Shown here one piece after another: positions 60,391 to 64,000 of a stretch of DNA of 64,000 nucleotides. Position numbers and translations under genes: made by a program. Source of the stretch: Duncaniella freteri (GTDB taxonomy: Bacteria; Bacteroidota; Bacteroidia; Bacteroidales; Muribaculaceae); contig NZ_SJSA01000001.1 in NCBI RefSeq assembly GCF_004766125.1, positions 1,612,001 to 1,676,000 on the forward strand. The letters run 5' to 3'. The notes beneath the pieces were generated by a model. It saw nothing but the letters and a program-made list of their open reading frames with translations. It did not search any database and was not told where the DNA came from. The first letter of the stretch is position 1; each line of letters begins with the position of its first letter.

Positions 60391-61356
60391 TCAGGGATTC
60401 CAGCGGAGTGTGCGGGCGAATATGGAGTCGGGGTTGATTAGTGTTGCTGCTGATTCAGCAGATAGTTTTTTGCGCCATTTCACTCGTTTTGATTCGTCAG
60501 AACCGGGACCTGTGCAGCGGTATTCGCCGTAGCGGGCTGTGGTCTCGTTGGCTGCATCTCCCCAGTTGTGCCATCCTGCCGGATGAATGGATGATGGCAG
60601 TTCACATTCTATGAAATATGTGGAGGCGTTTGGACGCCAAGGTCTGCCTAGATAGAGGGCATCGACGCCTGGAGCGGCGGTCACTTTGCATTTATGGAAC
60701 ACATATCCTATGGGGTTTGACGAAGAGGTTGATGCAGCCGTGATATAGGAGTTTATCTTTCCATGTATGTGGCACTTGTTGAATAGGGCGGTTGCGGCTC
60801 CGAATATGAAATCTGTGGTGCCTTCTATGTAGCAATTCTCGAAATACAGTCGCGATAGCCTGCCTCCGGTGTATAGAGTGTCCTGATTGCCGAGAAACCG
60901 GCAGTTGAAGAATTTTATGCAGTCGCCTGTGGTGAACATCGCCACAGCCTGCCCAACAGGGCCGGCTGCATTTTCGACAGTTATATTTCTGAATGTTATG
61001 TTGTTTCCCTCAACCTTGAAGGTGTATGAGCCGGAGGTGCCCATGTTTCGCAGAGAGGCGTAGTCGTCATATGTGATTATTGTGCTGTCAGGGTTCTCGC
61101 CTTCAATGATGAGGTTCTGTGCTGTGACATTCAATGTCAGTTTTTCGTGATATCTTCCGTTCTTTATAAATATCCTGGTAGTGTAGTCCATGTCACCTCT
61201 CACTTTTTTCAAGGCTTCCCCTACAGTGTTGTAGTCTCCTGAGCCGTCCTGAGCCACAGTAATGGTGTGTATTGATTCTGTGGCGGCGAAAACTATGGTT
61301 GCTGACAGCAGAAAAAGAGCCGATAACATCAGACGCGATACGGTATGGCAGTTCAT
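60391..61356 (-). CDS. Pectin methylesterase (CE8)
   Basis: 321 residues with a signal peptide (LMLSALFLLSATIVFAA). Right-handed beta-helix carbohydrate esterase family 8 that removes methyl groups from homogalacturonan. Family motifs in order: GSGDYNTVGEAL, PVGQAVAMF (Gln), the catalytic GNQDTLYTGG (Asp), GTTDFIFGAATALF (second Asp) and YLGRPWRPNASTYF (Arg). Divergent from the propeller sensor at 61569. No lipobox, so it is secreted to the periplasm. With the rhamnose operon it points to pectin use. Confidence 0.94.
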   Translation of the reverse strand: MNCHTVSRLMLSALFLLSATIVFAATESIHTITVAQDGSGDYNTVGEALKKVRGDMDYTTRIFIKNGRYHEKLTLNVTAQNLIIEGENPDSTIITYDDYASLRNMGTSGSYTFKVEGNNITFRNITVENAAGPVGQAVAMFTTGDCIKFFNCRFLGNQDTLYTGGRLSRLYFENCYIEGTTDFIFGAATALFNKCHIHGKINSYITAASTSSSNPIGYVFHKCKVTAAPGVDALYLGRPWRPNASTYFIECELPSSIHPAGWHNWGDAANETTARYGEYRCTGPGSDESKRVKWRKKLSAESAATLINPDSIFARTLRWNP

Positions 61357-61568
61357 GGTATTATTATTCTATTTGAGATTGATTTATATGAAAACAAAAA
61401 TATGTCAATTTACAAAAGTATGAAAAAGGCTTAAAAATATTTATTAAAAATCTATTAAAATGAGTGAAAATTGAGGAAAAGAGTGTAACTTTATGCGTCT
61501 TAAAAAATGTTTTATAGTTGTGTGCATACATTTTATGTGCATCTTTATTAATACCTTAACTGATATTC

Positions 61569-64000
61569 GTGAATAATAATAATAATATATTTATAGTCTC
61601 ATTGATTGTGCTGTTGTGCGATTTTGTTTCGTATGCGCAACTTTCCAGCAATTTTGTTGAAGTGCACAGCTATTCGATAGGTCAGGGTCTGTCGCAGAAG
61701 ATGATACAGAACATGGTGCAGGACGAAGACCGTTTCATATGGATTGCCACATGGAACGGCCTGGAAAAATTTGACGGCTATACATTCCGTAATTTCAAGA
61801 CTTATCCTACCGATTCTGTGCGGTTGCAACATAACAGAATAGTCAATGTGGCTACCGGACCTAAGAATGGACTGTGGTGTGAGACATTCGATTCCAGGCT
61901 TTATGTGTTCGACAAGGTTAACGAGAGGTTTGTCGATCCGTTTTCCTTGCATCCCGGTATAAAGGCCTGCGAAGAGGTAAAACAGACATTCTATCTGGAT
62001 AACGGTGTGGTATGGATGTCAGCCCGCGATGGTTCTCTATGGAGATTGGAGGGTGATAGGTATCGTGAGAATGGTGCGTTGAAATATTTCCAGCCCACAC
62101 GTCCGGAGAGGGGTGAAACAATATATGGGATATATACTGACGGCAATGGCGGTGAATGGGTGTTGAGCAACCACGGCTACTGGGTGCACGGCAGGCAAGA
62201 TATTTCGGGGTTTCGTGAGTTTGTGCAGGCATCGGCAATCAGCGGCGGTCTGCTGCTGATTGATTCTGATGGGAAAATGGCTGCATACTCTGCCGGAGAC
62301 GGTTCACTCAAGGATGTATTGCCGGGGCTTAGCGTGCGGACCGACATACGGCCATTCCTTCTTAGTGACGGTAAGATAATTATAGGCACTGAGGATGGTT
62401 TGGTAGCATTATTGGATCTAATGAGCAGTACTGTAAAAACGGTGGCTCTTCCAGGAAGAGAGATCATCACTGAATATTATGAACAGAAGCCGGATGGCAA
62501 AAACGGACATGTGTTATGGATGCTCACACGGTCAGATGTCCTGAGGCTTGATCTGTCGCAAATGATATGTGAAAGGTTGGATAAGCCTTACACCGATTCA
62601 TCAGAGAGCCTGGATATGGAGTTCATTCATGAGGATGGTAACGGTGATATATGGGTCTATCCCCACAATGGGCATCTGTGTCATTACAATACATCCGTTC
62701 GCCGACTTGAGCGGGCTTGCATTCTTACTGAGAACGGACGTGTTGTCACCCCTGACATTTCATCGTTCCTTTTCGATGATCGCCGGAACATATGGGGCAG
62801 GACCCCTCTGGGTATTCAGAAGTTTTCATTTTCAGTAGGCGGAAGTGCCACTGTGATCGGGAATCCCGGGGAATATCGAGGACTGTTTATTGACAGTCGC
62901 GGCAACCTGTGGGCTACATGCAAGGAAAAGTCGGTGTCGATATTTGACCGTAATTATAATTATATAGGTAATCTTACTCCTTCGGGTAATGTTGTCAGCA
63001 GTCCGGATATGAAATTCGGGGCTTCGGTCTATACTATGATGGAGGATTCAAAGGGGCGTATATGGCTGGGTGCCAAGGGTGACGGTATCTATGTCGCTAC
63101 TCCGCAAAAAATATCACCCAATAATGTGGATAGTTATAGGATAGATCATTACACACGACGGCTGGATGACTTGGAGTCTCTGAGTGATTCGGGAGTATAT
63201 TCTATTTTCGAGGATAAGAAAGGGAGGGTATGGATAGGCACGTACGGTGGCGGTCTTAATCTCGTTGACGAGGGTAAGGACGGGTCTATGAGGTTCATAC
63301 ATGCCCGCAACGGAGGTCTGCCTACCTATCCTATAGTGTCATGCGATAAGGTAAGGTATGTCACAGCCAACTCGGATGGGGACATTATGCTGTGTACCAC
63401 AGGTGGATTCGTTACATTTGACAGTGATTTCACATCGCCACGCGACATACGTTTCTACCGTAATTGGAGTGATATCACCCGCGATTCTACTCTGAGCGAT
63501 AGTGATGTGTTTTATGCCTATGAGGACAGCCGCCATGATATATACCTGACTACGATGGCGGGAGGCATATGTAAGCTTGAAAGCGGGAGCGTGTTGGGCA
63601 ACAATCTTAGGTTCAGTTATATAAACAAGCAGAACGGATTGCCCTCCGATATGGCTTACTCCATACGTGAGGACAGGAACGGATATCTGTGGATGGCTCT
63701 TGAAACGGCACTGTGCAGATATGATCCCAAGGATCATTCCATAGTCACGTATGACCGCTATGACTTTCATATACCGTTTGTTACCACTGAGGTGCCGTTT
63801 GTAATAGATGCTGATGGCAGGGCTACGCTGGCTCTGGTCAACGGATTGTTGAGTCTGGATCTGGAAAATCTTAAAAAGAGTGATTATATTCCGGAGATAC
63901 GTTTCTATGACGCCGAGGTCAACACTGACGGAGGCGGTATCATGAGGGTCCCTGTAAAGGATGGTGTGCTTGTGCTGCGTCCCGACCAGCGTAATGCTGC
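61569..64000 (+). CDS. Propeller-type two-component sensor (HTCS-like), N-terminal part; runs off the window
   Basis: An open frame from GTG 61569 to the window end (810 codons). GTG is chosen because an in-frame TAA lies at 61557-61559 and the signal peptide follows (NNNNNIFIVSLIVLLCDFVSYA). The rest is Reg_prop propeller repeats: GLSQKMIQNMVQDEDRFIWI, IWIATWNGLEKFDGYTF, GRIWLGAKGDGIYVA, GRVWIGTYGGGLNLVD, GYLWMALETALCRYD, spanning two seven-bladed propellers; a Y_Y_Y-like domain appears to start near residue 775 (PEIRFYDAEV). Hybrid sensors of this type bind oligosaccharides in the periplasm and control PULs. Kinase and regulator domains are not in the window. Confidence 0.88.
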   Translation, partial: MNNNNNIFIVSLIVLLCDFVSYAQLSSNFVEVHSYSIGQGLSQKMIQNMVQDEDRFIWIATWNGLEKFDGYTFRNFKTYPTDSVRLQHNRIVNVATGPKNGLWCETFDSRLYVFDKVNERFVDPFSLHPGIKACEEVKQTFYLDNGVVWMSARDGSLWRLEGDRYRENGALKYFQPTRPERGETIYGIYTDGNGGEWVLSNHGYWVHGRQDISGFREFVQASAISGGLLLIDSDGKMAAYSAGDGSLKDVLPGLSVRTDIRPFLLSDGKIIIGTEDGLVALLDLMSSTVKTVALPGREIITEYYEQKPDGKNGHVLWMLTRSDVLRLDLSQMICERLDKPYTDSSESLDMEFIHEDGNGDIWVYPHNGHLCHYNTSVRRLERACILTENGRVVTPDISSFLFDDRRNIWGRTPLGIQKFSFSVGGSATVIGNPGEYRGLFIDSRGNLWATCKEKSVSIFDRNYNYIGNLTPSGNVVSSPDMKFGASVYTMMEDSKGRIWLGAKGDGIYVATPQKISPNNVDSYRIDHYTRRLDDLESLSDSGVYSIFEDKKGRVWIGTYGGGLNLVDEGKDGSMRFIHARNGGLPTYPIVSCDKVRYVTANSDGDIMLCTTGGFVTFDSDFTSPRDIRFYRNWSDITRDSTLSDSDVFYAYEDSRHDIYLTTMAGGICKLESGSVLGNNLRFSYINKQNGLPSDMAYSIREDRNGYLWMALETALCRYDPKDHSIVTYDRYDFHIPFVTTEVPFVIDADGRATLALVNGLLSLDLENLKKSDYIPEIRFYDAEVNTDGGGIMRVPVKDGVLVLRPDQRNA

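Overview
The window is a stretch of a Bacteroidales chromosome, most likely of the Muribaculaceae or a close relative (family placement is inference). Evidence: a SusC/SusD pair, a type IX secretion plug protein, a NigD-like protein, many lipoproteins, the Bacteroidota promoter pattern (TTTG or TTG, about 20 bases, TAnnTTTG) before many genes, and a sodium-pumping methylmalonyl-CoA decarboxylase set. Most of the sequence is core housekeeping; accessory DNA is confined to a few patches.

Layout. 1-3111 (+): the end of a lemA gene, an FKBP lipoprotein, tgt and an lptG-type permease. 3252-7652: an operon with a 34-residue lipoprotein-like ORF, a DUF1573-like protein and a beta-propeller lipoprotein gene that is split by a complete IS21-family element (4698-7382, 8-bp target duplication). 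7801-12576 (-): metY, then rplT-rpmI-infC-thrS. 12672-14879 (+): dnaG, with a promoter so close that the mRNA may be nearly leaderless. 14995-19750 (-): an isolated SusD/SusC pair whose promoter spacer carries a C8 tract. 20145-20792 (+): marC, followed by a structured intergenic region that may encode a small RNA. 21116-23773 (-): a four-subunit 2-oxoacid:ferredoxin oxidoreductase whose gamma gene is frameshifted. 24002-26381 (-): a frameshifted NigD-like gene, lolD and pfkA. 26670-28728 (+): an unknown AT-rich gene and an Fsr-type MFS transporter.

28831-33512 (+): methylmalonyl-CoA epimerase and the decarboxylase alpha, gamma-like (fused to a lamin-tail domain), biotin-carrier and beta subunits. 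Together they convert (R)/(S)-methylmalonyl-CoA to propionyl-CoA while exporting sodium, the last part of the succinate-to-propionate route. 33691-36625: a small conserved unknown, tcdA, an SGNH hydrolase and gluQ. 36721-41484 (+): the rhamnose operon rhaB-rhaI-rhaT-rhaD, giving uptake, isomerisation, phosphorylation and aldol cleavage.

41560-43671 is a second accessory patch: two tiny AT-rich ORFs with a 25-bp inverted repeat, tRNA-Leu(CAA), and a complete ISAs1-family element with a 10-bp target duplication. 43716-52475 (-, one + exception): gamma-carbonic anhydrase, Xaa-Pro aminopeptidase, a His/Lys-rich lipoprotein (+), a dipeptidyl-peptidase III, rlmI, rseP and dxr. 52634-56987 (+): a TPR protein and an M3 peptidase. 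57110-60130 (-): a DUF3109 protein, the T9SS plug protein, a C_GCAxxG_C_C protein and ung. 60241-64000: tRNA-Arg(CCG), a pectin methylesterase and the N-terminal part of a propeller-type (HTCS-like) sensor running off the window, probably the edge of a pectin utilisation locus.

No CRISPR array, prophage or obvious defence system was seen. The most interesting items are the reconstructable IS21 disruption, the C8 tract in the susC promoter, the sRNA candidate, two one-base G-run frameshifts that may be sequencing artefacts, a Tgt lacking its zinc cysteines, and the lamin-tail/OadG fusion.
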